DNA from: a virus
Virus record (IMG/VR): IMGVR_UViG_3300046660_000239
Span: 1-64,000 of that record
Direction: 5' to 3' (one strand)
DNA length: 64,000 nucleotides
The notes under the pieces: model-generated
Databases searched by the model: none
What the model was told of the DNA's origin: nothing
Seen by the model: only the letters and a program-made list of their open reading frames with translations
In this document: piece by piece, positions 13,747 through 21,261 of the stretch
Layout of the letters: every line of letters starts with the position of its first letter
Numbering within the stretch: position 1 is the first letter of the stretch
Position numbers and translations under genes: made by a program

Positions 13747-14064
13747 CTATCCCTGACAAAGACCGGCCAACTCCTCACCGAGTTGCTCCGCATTCCGTAG
13801 AGCCGCGCGGTGCTCGCGGTGTTTCTCCCGGGCCGCGATAATGGGCTCGACAAGATGAAGGCGTTGGCGGATGTCGCCCTCCACCTCTTCGAGAGTATGG
13901 CCGATTACGAAGAACTCGAATGATGGCCACGAGCCATGGATGAACAAACTGTCTGGCTTAACGTCACCGCGCCAACGGATGCGGCAATCACGCTTGCTGT
14001 AGCGGGCGGTGATTTCCACGTTAACGCCGCGCTTGTCTAGGCTGGCGACTAGGTCTTCAATCAT
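13747..14064 (-). CDS. hypothetical protein, paralog of the 11717-12043 gene
   Basis: 105 residues from ATG 14064 after AAGAGGAGACCAGT; upstream in-frame codons belong to the leader. The alternation of strands and helices (NVEITARYSKRDCRIRWRG, FEFFVIGHTLEEVEGDI) matches the rightward paralog beyond attP. Last gene of the long accessory operon; the operator at 13728 begins just after its stop. Function unknown. Confidence 0.65.
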   Translation of the reverse strand: MIEDLVASLDKRGVNVEITARYSKRDCRIRWRGDVKPDSLFIHGSWPSFEFFVIGHTLEEVEGDIRQRLHLVEPIIAAREKHREHRAALRNAEQLGEELAGLCQG

Positions 14065-14305
14065 ACTGGTCTCCTCTTGTGATGTGCGTTGGCATGCATG
14101 CGTGTTCGGTGATGATGTCGGCAGCATGCCAAATGCCGCCACCACTAAGTTCAATCGTTCGGCAGATATCAGCGCAGCGCTGTCGCTCCGCGAGGATGGC
14201 GCCCTCGACTGCGGATACTATATCTGGCGAATCTATATATCCTCCCTCAAAACACAGTGCCTTGCGAGCAGCGGCCATGATATCATCCGGAATCTCACCA
14301 CCCAT
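14057..14305 (-). CDS. hypothetical protein
   Basis: 82 residues, ATG 14305. Helical sequence with DDIMAAARKALCFEGG, VSAVEGAILAERQRCADICRTI and IWHAADIITEHA; the AERQRCADICR segment is common in small phage proteins of the dGTPase/HD neighbourhood. Its 3' end overlaps the ribosome site and start of the next gene. Not recognised. Confidence 0.6.
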   Translation of the reverse strand: MGGEIPDDIMAAARKALCFEGGYIDSPDIVSAVEGAILAERQRCADICRTIELSGGGIWHAADIITEHACMPTHITRGDQYD

Positions 14306-14329
14306 ACCGCCGCAATGCCTCCTCGATCT

Positions 14330-14848
14330 TCACGCCGCCACCTTCAGTCTCTCAATGGCCTCTCCCGCAGACGCACACACGGGCCTGTCGTCGACAAGCT
14401 TGCCGCTGGCCTGCGCATCTATCAGGATAGCCATGCAGGCACGGACGTGCGCCAGGTGCGACGAGCCGCTTTCCGGATCCACATCCTCTCCTGAGAACCA
14501 TTGTAGCAGATGACGCATGGCCGCGCTGTAGTAGGTGGTCGCGTCGACCGGGTCTGCCTGCCAATTGAACGCGCCGTACTTGGACGCGCCGAGGGCCATG
14601 ACGACGCTCTCCTCGATAATGGCGACAGGCGGGATGAACTGCGCCGACGGCTTGCGAACTCCGAAAGCGCGCTTCGGATTGGTTGAGGGCAGATTCGTTA
14701 TCTCCATCACCCGATTGAACATGCTGCCGTCCGGAACGTTGTCATTAGCAGGCCTTTTGCCTATCGCCTTCGCCAGAGCTTCCACTTCGTGCGGCACCGC
14801 GGTGAGCTCTCCGGCGGGCGTCCAGGCTGGTACTTGGTTCTCGGTCAT
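14330..14848 (-). CDS. dATP/dGTP diphosphohydrolase-like protein (dGTP_diPhyd_N)
   Basis: 172 residues from ATG 14848 (ATGA overlap). The signature GASKYGAFNWQADPVDATTYY, MRHLLQWFSGEDVDPESG, SHLAHVRACMAILIDA belongs to the phage dATP/dGTP pyrophosphohydrolase family related to MazG-type enzymes, with the acidic residues expected to bind metal. It would hydrolyse purine deoxynucleotides and change the nucleotide pool. The related Z-genome enzyme MazZ works with PurZ, but no PurZ is visible here. A PANDN motif lies near residue 33. Confidence 0.8.
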   Translation of the reverse strand: MTENQVPAWTPAGELTAVPHEVEALAKAIGKRPANDNVPDGSMFNRVMEITNLPSTNPKRAFGVRKPSAQFIPPVAIIEESVVMALGASKYGAFNWQADPVDATTYYSAAMRHLLQWFSGEDVDPESGSSHLAHVRACMAILIDAQASGKLVDDRPVCASAGEAIERLKVAA

Positions 14849-15159
14849 GGTGTTTCCTCCTTGAGTGCTGCGTCTATCAGCGACTGCCAAACGTGCTTGG
14901 CCTTGTCGTAGTACTCCGGATAGGCGAGGTAGATATTGCCATCGCCGCATACGAAGTCGTCATAGCCGACGACAATCTCCTCGGCGGCGCGCCCCATCGC
15001 CTCCGTCGGCTCCCGCATCTCCCCAATCGCAGCCAGCGCCAGATCGCGGACGCTTTCCTTCGTTGCGTCTTGCGCCTTCGCCCACGGCAGCCGACCAGCG
15101 GCCGATGCTGCGTTCTTGGCGTAGATGGCTTGGGCTACTCGCTCGATCATTGTGGTCAT
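14845..15159 (-). CDS. hypothetical protein
   Basis: 104 residues, ATG 15159 after GAGGAGGGCAGC. Helical: MIERVAQAIYAKNAAS at the start, RDLALAAIGEMREPTEAM in the middle, then WQSLIDAALKEETP. This IERVA-Q-IY opening and MREPTEAM segment recur in small phage and prophage proteins of unknown role. In an ATGA-linked chain with the nucleotide hydrolase. Confidence 0.65.
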   Translation of the reverse strand: MTTMIERVAQAIYAKNAASAAGRLPWAKAQDATKESVRDLALAAIGEMREPTEAMGRAAEEIVVGYDDFVCGDGNIYLAYPEYYDKAKHVWQSLIDAALKEETP

Positions 15160-15500
15160 GCTGCCCTCCTCATATCCAAAACCGTTCGGCTGATGTCTTT
15201 GTCATGCAACTTCGCCAACTCACTTCGCAGGCTGCCGTTTTCTTCCATAAGGCTATCGATCCGCGATTTGAGATGAGCCTCATTAAGGTCGTGGAATGAC
15301 GTCTTGGTGAATTCCGGCGCTAAATGAACCGCCAAAGCGTAGTGATCCAAATCCTTTGGCGCATACCTGTCGAGTACGCGGAACTCGAATTGTTCCACAT
15401 ATTCAGCATCCCAGACGCCCGCCTTGTCGCGGATGCCGGTATAGCCCATGTGGCCGGGGCACTCGTAGAGGTCTCGCTTGAGCAGGACGTACTGGGTCAT
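15156..15500 (-). CDS. hypothetical protein
   Basis: 114 residues from ATG 15500. An N-terminal strand region (YVLLKRDLYECPGHMGYTGIRD) is followed by a helical coiled-coil-like tail (LKSRIDSLMEENGSLRSELAKL). ATGA overlaps on both sides. Not recognised. Confidence 0.6.
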   Translation of the reverse strand: MTQYVLLKRDLYECPGHMGYTGIRDKAGVWDAEYVEQFEFRVLDRYAPKDLDHYALAVHLAPEFTKTSFHDLNEAHLKSRIDSLMEENGSLRSELAKLHDKDISRTVLDMRRAA

Positions 15501-15679
15501 GTCGCGTCCTTCCATTCATCGAGCTTGGCGGAAAGGATCTCTTCGACCTTTTCCATCGTCTCGGCTTCACATGAGAAATCAGGAAGCTTGTATTGCCATC
15601 CGTCGAGATAGCCACGGCAGGTGCCATTCTCCAGCCGCAAGCGCGCAGTGGTGTATCGTGGTTGGTTGTCTTCGCTCAC
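15497..15679 (-). CDS. hypothetical protein
   Basis: 60 residues, GTG 15679 after GAGGGGGATGGC, GTGA overlap with the HD-domain gene. Contains RYTTARLRLENGTCRGYLDG and a helical end. Nothing recognised; packing is the main support. Confidence 0.55.
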   Translation of the reverse strand: MSEDNQPRYTTARLRLENGTCRGYLDGWQYKLPDFSCEAETMEKVEEILSAKLDEWKDAT

Positions 15680-16533
15680 GCCATCCCCCTCGCCCGATTA
15701 TCCATCAGCATGTTGAACGTCGCCATGAACTCATCTTTGGCTTTCTCCGCCGACCAATAGCGCAGCTCGACGCCAAGCTCCTCTCCTGCGTAGCGCGCGT
15801 GCCAGTCCATCGGCACGAGGTTGGCGAGCTCGTCGCCAATGATGCGATTGTCAGCATCATGCACAACCGCCGGCATTTCAGCCGCCAGGCCGAACCGCTC
15901 AGCGATGACATCCATGACCTTAGCCTCGGCTTCCTTGTAGCCCACAAGGAACCGCTTGAGCGGGCGCGGCACGTCGACGGTGTATGCTTCCGCCGCATCG
16001 TGCAGCAAGGCATACAGGGCCACGTCCACGCCTTCCCAGCGAAGCTTGCGGGCCATCAGCACCGAATGCTCGGCGACGCTGTAGAAGCGCAGGCAGTGGC
16101 CGGCGTAGCGGCATTGCAGGCTCAGGGAGTGCGCGATGTCCTCGATGAAGACTTCTTCGGCGCGAGGATCGAGGGGCCAAAACTTGCGGCCGGTTGCTGT
16201 CTGCATGAAGTCGCCGGTTCGCGCCAGTTCGGCGAAGGCGGGCTGCAGGGCTGGCGGCACATCGAAGCCTCCGACCTGTCCGTCGTCCGAGGACAGGGGA
16301 CGCCGGAGCCCGATGTACTGGCCATGCGGCTGAAGAGGCGCAGGCACTTCACAGCCAGGTCCGCCAACAAGGCCGCCGCTATGGTGGCGCTTGCCGCCCT
16401 CAACATTATCGTTGGCAGGCTCATATTTTGGAGGCACCACAGGCAACGCACCAAAGCCTTCGACCATGATCTGCCGATGTTGCTTGCCGATGTCGTTATA
16501 AGGTTTTGGCGAAAAGGTCATAACTGCTGGCAT
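15676..16533 (-). CDS. HD-domain phosphohydrolase (YfbR-like) with N-terminal extension
   Basis: 285 residues from ATG 16533. Residues from about 118 on are the phage/bacterial HD nucleotidase type: TGRKFWPLDPRAEEVFIEDI, YSVAEHSVLMAR, ALLHDAAEAYTVDVPRPLK, with the metal-binding H...HD...D set. YfbR-like enzymes remove phosphate from deoxynucleoside monophosphates. The first 115 residues are glycine/proline-rich with a PANDN motif and are not part of the usual enzyme, so this looks like a fusion. It acts in the same pool as the diphosphohydrolase at 14330 and the 5'-nucleotidase at 61486. Confidence 0.85.
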   Translation of the reverse strand: MPAVMTFSPKPYNDIGKQHRQIMVEGFGALPVVPPKYEPANDNVEGGKRHHSGGLVGGPGCEVPAPLQPHGQYIGLRRPLSSDDGQVGGFDVPPALQPAFAELARTGDFMQTATGRKFWPLDPRAEEVFIEDIAHSLSLQCRYAGHCLRFYSVAEHSVLMARKLRWEGVDVALYALLHDAAEAYTVDVPRPLKRFLVGYKEAEAKVMDVIAERFGLAAEMPAVVHDADNRIIGDELANLVPMDWHARYAGEELGVELRYWSAEKAKDEFMATFNMLMDNRARGMA

Positions 16534-16712
16534 CACGCGGCCTCCTCTTTGTGTTCGATGAACCGGCAGTGCTTGGCGCCGCCGTTGTCGATCTCTCGCT
16601 GCGGGTAGCCGTCGCGAAGAAGCGTTTGCTCAAGTGTTTCGCCGGGCAACGGCGCGTAAACTTTGGGAAAGCCGTACTTCCAGCCGCTTGGCGGGTCGTA
16701 AAGTGTGGTCAT
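16533..16712 (-). CDS. hypothetical protein
   Basis: 59 residues (MTTLYDPPSGWKYGFPKVY...), ATG 16712 in an ATGA overlap, stop in a TGATG overlap with the HD gene. The GWKYGFPKVYAPLPGETL and LLRDGYPQREID segments resemble small phage proteins of unknown role that accompany nucleotide enzymes. Both junctions argue it is translated. Confidence 0.65.
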   Translation of the reverse strand: MTTLYDPPSGWKYGFPKVYAPLPGETLEQTLLRDGYPQREIDNGGAKHCRFIEHKEEAA

Positions 16713-17113
16713 GCCGCCACCCGCTGGTCAGTGATGATGTTTTCGGAAAGGCGGCGCATCGTATCGACTAGCGGATTGACGAAATCCACTTCGATGCCGT
16801 TCTGTCGACCGAGCTCGATGACGTCGGAAAGCGCCGTCATGAACTCCTTCATGCGGGTTTCATCCGGCGACGGAAGCGCGGCTATGAACGCGTCCATCTT
16901 GCGCAGGATCTCGGCAGGCGTTTTGCCCTTCACCCACTCGTACTTGCTGCCGTATAGAGCGCTCTTGTCTTTCCAAGACATATAGCCCTGCAGCTCCTCG
17001 TTGCCGCGGATATCGAATTCCGCTTTCGGTTCGCGCAGTCCTTTAGCCGACATGGACGCAGGCATGGCGTTAATGCGCTTCTGTACGTCTTCTATGGTGG
17101 TTGGCTTGGTCAT
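16709..17113 (-). CDS. phage protein, paralog of the 3999-4391 gene
   Basis: 134 residues, ATG 17113 after AGAGGAGACTGAA. C-terminal part (MKEFMTALSDVIELGR, FVNPLVDTMRRLSENIITD) almost matches the copy at 3999-4391; the middle differs more, as if one domain is under stronger constraint. The leader hairpin has the same loop as its paralog. Function unknown. Confidence 0.75.
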   Translation of the reverse strand: MTKPTTIEDVQKRINAMPASMSAKGLREPKAEFDIRGNEELQGYMSWKDKSALYGSKYEWVKGKTPAEILRKMDAFIAALPSPDETRMKEFMTALSDVIELGRQNGIEVDFVNPLVDTMRRLSENIITDQRVAA

Positions 17114-17140
17114 TTCAGTCTCCTCTGTGGTGGTAGTGGT

Positions 17141-17165
17141 TGCCGCCGATTGGTGGTCGGCGGCA
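17141..17165 (-). promoter_or_regulatory. leader stem-loop with CCACCAA loop
   Basis: Perfect 9-bp stem (17141-17149 with 17157-17165), RNA loop CCACCAA (17150-17156), then CCACCACAGAGGAGAC before ATG 17113. Confidence 0.75.
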
Positions 17166-17174
17166 GTGGCGTGG

Positions 17175-17369
17175 TTATTCTTCGACGCTGAGAACGGCGT
17201 GCGGTTCGCCGGTCGCTTGGCGGTAGAGGCTTTGAAGCCGCTGGCGCAGTCGCTCCCAAAGGTGCGGCGGCAGGTAGCCGTCCAACTGGCCGCGCGACGC
17301 CATGCCTAACTGGCAATCCTCAAGAACGCCTCGTAGATAGTCGTTTGAAGCGGTCTGCTTCTCGCTCAT
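17175..17369 (-). CDS. hypothetical protein
   Basis: 64 residues from ATG 17369 (GAGGA just upstream, ATGA overlap). Helical and glutamine/leucine-rich (YLPPHLWERLRQRLQSLYRQ). Not recognised. Confidence 0.6.
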   Translation of the reverse strand: MSEKQTASNDYLRGVLEDCQLGMASRGQLDGYLPPHLWERLRQRLQSLYRQATGEPHAVLSVEE

Positions 17370-17566
17370 TCCTCGAATTCCTCCCAGATCGCGACGACCG
17401 GCTGCACTTCCGATGCGCGATAAGCGAAGATTTCGCCCGTCGAGCAATAACCCTCCCCGCCGTATTCGCTCTTCAGGAAGAGGTCGTTGTCCAGAATGAA
17501 GAACCCCGGCCTGCATTCCGCGTATGAGCACGGCCAGCCTTCCGGTTGGATGGTCAGCCGCTTCAT
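17366..17566 (-). CDS. hypothetical protein
   Basis: 66 residues, ATG 17566 in an ATGA overlap with the metallophosphoesterase. Aromatic-rich short strands (GWPCSYAECRPGFFILDNDL). Not recognised. Confidence 0.6.
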   Translation of the reverse strand: MKRLTIQPEGWPCSYAECRPGFFILDNDLFLKSEYGGEGYCSTGEIFAYRASEVQPVVAIWEEFEE

Positions 17567-18819
17567 GCGGCGGCCCTCAGTGGCTCATTGTCGTTAGCGG
17601 CCAAGCGCATAACGCGTGCGGCCGACAGGATGACGCGACCGTCTTCACCAAAATTCTTGTGGTAGGTGATGACTTTTGCCGATCGACCCGACAGCCAGTT
17701 GGATCCGTAGGCGTCCGGCGCTGCCAGCGTCTCATGCTGCTCCACCTTCATCAGGTCGGTTGTTCTCAGCTCGTCGGAATGCTTATGGCCCGTGTGCGCA
17801 TAGCTCATCGCAGTGCGGCCGTAGACCTTGCGGAACTTGCCGACGAGAATGGAGTCGACATTCTTGACGCCGCGTCTGTGACCGTGATGATAGAACAGGG
17901 AAACGTCGCCGTGCTCGATTACGGAGTATGTGCCTGGATTGGTGTCGACCTTGATCCTCGGCTCTTCATCGTAGAAGGCCGCCATCATTTCGCGGAGCCA
18001 GACTTCGCCAGCCGGGTCGTGGTTGGCGTCGCACATGATCACGTCAAGCTGCTCGTGCTTCTCCAGCAGCATGCGGATGACCTTGCGCACGATGCGGATA
18101 GCTGCTCGAACCATTTTGGGGTAACGCGAATCGCTGTCCAGCAGGTTGCCATGTTCCGGCGTGATGCTCTTGAACGAGTCGTAGTGGAGGAAATCGCCGA
18201 GCTGTGCAAACACGGCACGCTTTGCCGGCGGTGATTGGGCGATTGCCGCCGCAAACCAATCGATGATCAGTTGCTCGCCGATGTGCAAATCATAATCGCC
18301 GCCGAGAGTCTCCTCATTCCATGCCAGCGCGCCCAGGTGATGATCCGTGATCGTGTATTGGTTCAGCAGGTCGGCCTCGGTATGGCTCGGCGCCGCCACT
18401 GGCTCCGCACGTGGCAACTCATCCTTGAACGCTTCGACGGCTGCCCGCATCACTGCAAGCTGCTGTTCTGCGTCGGCGGCCGTCTTGATCCACTTTGCGA
18501 TTTCCCGCCCCTGGCCGTCAACTAGAGCGGAAACGCCCTTTACGATCTGGCCGGTAGGGAGCGTGAACACTTCTCCAGGCGCCTTCACCTGCTTCACCCA
18601 CGCGCCGTCTTCGGTCTTGCTGGCGATGCTCTTGATTGCAAACCCCGGCAACACCGGTTTAGTCCCACACATCCCACGCTCCGCCGCAATCTTCAGGCGG
18701 TCGTTAAAAGTGTTCCGCGGAATGCCGAGCAATAGCGCGGCCTCCGTCTTGTTGCGGAGCGCGTCGAACGCGTCGGCGGCTTCTTGGGCTAGTTCATCAC
18801 TGAGTTTGGGGGTGGACAT
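17563..18819 (-). CDS. metallophosphoesterase with N-terminal HTH
   Basis: 418 residues, ATG 18819 after AAAGGAATCC. Residues 1-50 form an HTH (NKTEAALLLGIPRNTFNDRL). The catalytic part follows the calcineurin-like plan in order: ITDHHLGALAW (D-x-H), QLGDFLHYDS (GD), CDANHDPAG (GNHD-like), YHHGHR and AHTGHKHSDE. Phage members are often annotated as phosphoesterases or SbcD-like nucleases. The protein ends LAANDNEPLRAAA, which closely resembles an SsrA tag in composition and position. Substrate is unknown. Confidence 0.85.
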   Translation of the reverse strand: MSTPKLSDELAQEAADAFDALRNKTEAALLLGIPRNTFNDRLKIAAERGMCGTKPVLPGFAIKSIASKTEDGAWVKQVKAPGEVFTLPTGQIVKGVSALVDGQGREIAKWIKTAADAEQQLAVMRAAVEAFKDELPRAEPVAAPSHTEADLLNQYTITDHHLGALAWNEETLGGDYDLHIGEQLIIDWFAAAIAQSPPAKRAVFAQLGDFLHYDSFKSITPEHGNLLDSDSRYPKMVRAAIRIVRKVIRMLLEKHEQLDVIMCDANHDPAGEVWLREMMAAFYDEEPRIKVDTNPGTYSVIEHGDVSLFYHHGHRRGVKNVDSILVGKFRKVYGRTAMSYAHTGHKHSDELRTTDLMKVEQHETLAAPDAYGSNWLSGRSAKVITYHKNFGEDGRVILSAARVMRLAANDNEPLRAAA

Positions 18820-19028
18820 TAGGATTCCTTTGTTCTGGCGGCGAGCATGGCGTCGGCGATGCGATAGGAGCGGTTGGCCAAGTAATGCTCGTCCTTGAAC
18901 AGAGCGGCGTTCTTGTCCAGCATCGAGTGCATCACATTGATTGCGATCTCGTCGCGCAATGTCTTCACCGGCTCATTGTCCGGTATGCCGTCTTCAATAA
19001 TTCCGTAATAGGCTCGTTGTGCGTCCAT
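18819..19028 (-). CDS. hypothetical protein
   Basis: 69 residues from ATG 19028 after GGAGGGTAGG; ends TAATG into the next gene. Helical, with an ALFKDEHYLANRSYRIADAML segment typical of short phage proteins. Function unknown. Confidence 0.6.
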   Translation of the reverse strand: MDAQRAYYGIIEDGIPDNEPVKTLRDEIAINVMHSMLDKNAALFKDEHYLANRSYRIADAMLAARTKES

Positions 19029-19029
19029 C

Positions 19030-19461
19030 CTACCCTCCAATAATCGCTTGCGGCTCAGCCTGCTTCACTTCCGACCCGCCGTGCTGGCCCTCCTCGGCAA
19101 AGCCTGCCGCATCACCGTCCATTGTCAGACCTACGCCAGTGCCGTTAGCCTCCGCCGTATCCAGCGAGTTCTGCAACTCGCCTGCCTTCTGTGCGGAATA
19201 CGGCAACTTGTAGAGGCGTGGCTCCGGCTGGCCGTCGAGCAAGACAAAGATCGCCTCGTCGACATCGATGCGGGCGCCGAGCACGGTGTAGTGGCCCTTG
19301 GCTGGCTGCCAGGGTGCGGCGCGGCCTAACGTGAGGAATGCGGCTGGTGCAGTCAGCGTGGCGATTAGTGCGAAAGCGACGGCCTGCCGCTTGGTGCCGA
19401 ACCACGTTGTTATGGCGGTAGCTAGCACGAAGGCTAGCCATAGGGTGATGGCAGTGGTCAT
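19030..19461 (-). CDS. membrane protein, possible part of the envelope cassette
   Basis: 143 residues from ATG 19461 (TAATG overlap). Two hydrophobic segments near the start (ITLWLAFVLATAITTWFG and AVAFALIATLTAPAAFLTLG) precede an extracytoplasmic domain (GARIDVDEAIFVLLDGQPEP, LYKLPYSAQKAGELQNSL). Lies downstream of the channel/protease genes with overlapping ends. No family recognised. Confidence 0.65.
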   Translation of the reverse strand: MTTAITLWLAFVLATAITTWFGTKRQAVAFALIATLTAPAAFLTLGRAAPWQPAKGHYTVLGARIDVDEAIFVLLDGQPEPRLYKLPYSAQKAGELQNSLDTAEANGTGVGLTMDGDAAGFAEEGQHGGSEVKQAEPQAIIGG

Positions 19462-19697
19462 TACACCCACCCCAAAAACTGGACGCCATCGTTTTCGACT
19501 TCCGGCAACGTATCTGGCTGGTAGTCTTGCAAGCCCTTTACGGAATTCTCCACAATCTTCCGCATCTCACATGCGTAGAACCACGCCCGCATGCCGCCTT
19601 TATAACCGTCTGGCATCGTAGGAGCGGTCTTTAACCACTCATCAATGTCACGTGGGTGCACGGACCAGAAACGATAGGCAAGTTCGTCTATATTCAT
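19461..19697 (-). CDS. hypothetical protein
   Basis: 78 residues from ATG 19697 (ATGA overlap). The stretch RFWSVHPRDIDEWLKTAPTM and RAWFYACEMRKIVENS looks like a small helical protein. Not recognised. Confidence 0.6.
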   Translation of the reverse strand: MNIDELAYRFWSVHPRDIDEWLKTAPTMPDGYKGGMRAWFYACEMRKIVENSVKGLQDYQPDTLPEVENDGVQFLGWV

Positions 19698-19903
19698 GGA
19701 TGCGGCTCCTTCTGCGTGGTTGGGTAAAATGGATGGTTGGCGCGAAGGCGAAAGGGATGGTGCCATGTGACCATGTCACTTGCCTTACGCTCTGCGAACC
19801 CAGCAGGAAGATGACGACCTACAATCTCTTCTGAATCCAACCAGTCCGGCATTGAGAACGGCGCGTCGATTAGCTGGCCGTATCCTGGCGGCGGCTTCGC
19901 CAT
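19694..19903 (-). CDS. hypothetical protein
   Basis: 69 residues from ATG 19903 (TGATG). Proline-rich start (MAKPPPGYGQLIDAPFSMPD), then IVGRHLPAGFAERKASDMV. No family seen. Confidence 0.6.
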   Translation of the reverse strand: MAKPPPGYGQLIDAPFSMPDWLDSEEIVGRHLPAGFAERKASDMVTWHHPFRLRANHPFYPTTQKEPHP

Positions 19904-20442
19904 CACGATTTCCTCTTCATCTGTTTGAAAACTTGGTTCGCGCTATCAGCGACCACCTGCCCATCGGCCACGCGAAACCGGATCGCAGTGCGCTCCTGCC
20001 CGTTCTTCAAGATATCGACCTGCCCGCGCCACACGATGCCGCCGTCTGCCAGCCGAACTTCCACGGCAACTGGGACCGGTGCGGCAAGGCAGGCGTAGCA
20101 GCGGACGTTCACGGCGTACTCGCCATCCGGCAGGCCTCGAGAGAATGCCGATTCGAAATTCAAATCGGAAAGGTCGTTCTTCGTGCCGAGATCATCACGC
20201 AAAAGGCTCCACACAGTCGCCGACTTGTTGCTGTAACCCACCGCGAAGTCGTCGGCGTAGGAGACCCAGAGATCCACGTCCGTGTCGCCCGCTGGCCATG
20301 TGATGCTGGCGATGAGGTTGCCGGGTGGCGATAGCTGTTGTTCGGTGCTGGCGGGATTGACCTGTGCGAGCACGAGGACAACCAGTGCGACGAGGCCGAG
20401 CAGCATGTTGAGCAGTAGGTCGCGGGTGAGGATTGCGGTCAT
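19903..20442 (-). CDS. MotB/ExbD-like single-TM protein with periplasmic beta-sandwich domain
   Basis: 179 residues. The start LTRDLLLNMLLGLVALVVLV is one TM helix preceded by an aspartate (D8), the layout of ExbD/MotB-type partners of ion channels. The rest (ASITWPAGDTDVDLWVSYAD, RDDLG, GEYAVNVRCYACLAAPVPV, VDILKNGQE) looks like a DUF2135-type or Ig-like sandwich, not a peptidoglycan-binding OmpA domain. The MotA/TolQ-like channel gene is two genes upstream in the same operon. Partnership is inferred. Confidence 0.6.
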   Translation of the reverse strand: MTAILTRDLLLNMLLGLVALVVLVLAQVNPASTEQQLSPPGNLIASITWPAGDTDVDLWVSYADDFAVGYSNKSATVWSLLRDDLGTKNDLSDLNFESAFSRGLPDGEYAVNVRCYACLAAPVPVAVEVRLADGGIVWRGQVDILKNGQERTAIRFRVADGQVVADSANQVFKQMKRKS

Positions 20443-20681
20443 GTGGCGGCCTGCACGGTAGCAGCGCTGCGAAGTTCGCCGATAAGGTCAAGGGCGTCAC
20501 CAATCTCAGCCTTCATCTCGCGGATGATCATGTAGCGATATTGGGCTATCTTCTTCCAGCGCTCCACTTCTGAGGCTCCAAACACCGGCATCTCCAATTC
20601 CGCTGTTTCAGTTGCGCTAATCTGCGTGGGGTTTGAGAGGCGGTTAACGTAGCCGACCGGCACCATCTCTACGGTTTCCAT
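20439..20681 (-). CDS. small cytoplasmic protein between the channel genes
   Basis: 80 residues from ATG 20681 (TGATG with the channel gene). The last 40 residues are helical and charged (EVERWKKIAQYRYMIIREM, IGDALDLIGELRSA). Lies exactly between the channel-like and MotB-like genes, so it may be an accessory or regulatory subunit. Not recognised. Confidence 0.6.
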   Translation of the reverse strand: METVEMVPVGYVNRLSNPTQISATETAELEMPVFGASEVERWKKIAQYRYMIIREMKAEIGDALDLIGELRSAATVQAAT

Positions 20682-21127
20682 CACACCACCTCCTTTGCGC
20701 CAACGACCCATGCGACCGTGGACACCCACAGCGCCGCGACAGCGCCCACCAGCGTCGAACAGAAGGCAACGCCCATACCGGCAAGCAGACTTGCCGCAAC
20801 GCGCTGGACGCCCTCGGCTGAGCCGAGCGAACCGGTATCGATGTGCTGCAAGGCAATGATGAAGCCGACGACGTTGCCGATGAGGCCGAGCGTAACCAGC
20901 CAGACTTCAAGCCGTTCCAGATGCGCGGTTCGCCCAAGGAATACGGCAAGCAAGCCGGCCGCCAAGAGCGCGGTAATGCCGTAGCTAATCCGTGACACAT
21001 CATGCGTGAAAACGAATTGTGTATAGCCCATGATCGAGGACCAGACGACAAGCGCGGCCCAGCAGGTGTTGATGATGATGAGGCGGGCGGTGATTGAGGT
21101 GGCTACCGTAGACGCGATGTTGCTCAT
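20681..21127 (-). CDS. MotA/TolQ/ExbB-like proton-channel protein
   Basis: 148 residues with four hydrophobic segments. The last two reproduce the family core: WLVTLGLIGNVVGFIIAL (cf. the G-L-L-G-T-V-x-G motif), a short connection, then VAASLLAGMGVAFCSTLVGA (cf. the AL-x-T-T-x-x-G-L helix). The cytoplasmic regions are much shorter than in MotA or TolQ. These proteins form pentameric channels that use the proton gradient with an ExbD/MotB-type partner. Here the partner would be the 19903-20442 protein. Confidence 0.65.
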   Translation of the reverse strand: MSNIASTVATSITARLIIINTCWAALVVWSSIMGYTQFVFTHDVSRISYGITALLAAGLLAVFLGRTAHLERLEVWLVTLGLIGNVVGFIIALQHIDTGSLGSAEGVQRVAASLLAGMGVAFCSTLVGAVAALWVSTVAWVVGAKEVV

Positions 21128-21261
21128 TGGGCGGCCTCCCGCTTCATCATTTCCTTACCGAGCAGTTCTCCAAGGTACAGAGGCCACCCGACTGATTTCC
21201 AGAACTTGCCTGTTGCCTCGTGGAAGCCGCAAGCGACTCCTGCGTAGATCCAGTAAGCCAT
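21124..21261 (-). CDS. small protein, 45 residues
   Basis: Begins ATG 21261 (one-base overlap with the protease stop) and ends in an ATGA overlap with the channel gene. Sequence MAYWIYAGVACGFHEATGK... has a short hydrophobic start and a charged end (GKEMMKREAAQ). Likely membrane-associated; role unknown. Confidence 0.6.
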   Translation of the reverse strand: MAYWIYAGVACGFHEATGKFWKSVGWPLYLGELLGKEMMKREAAQ

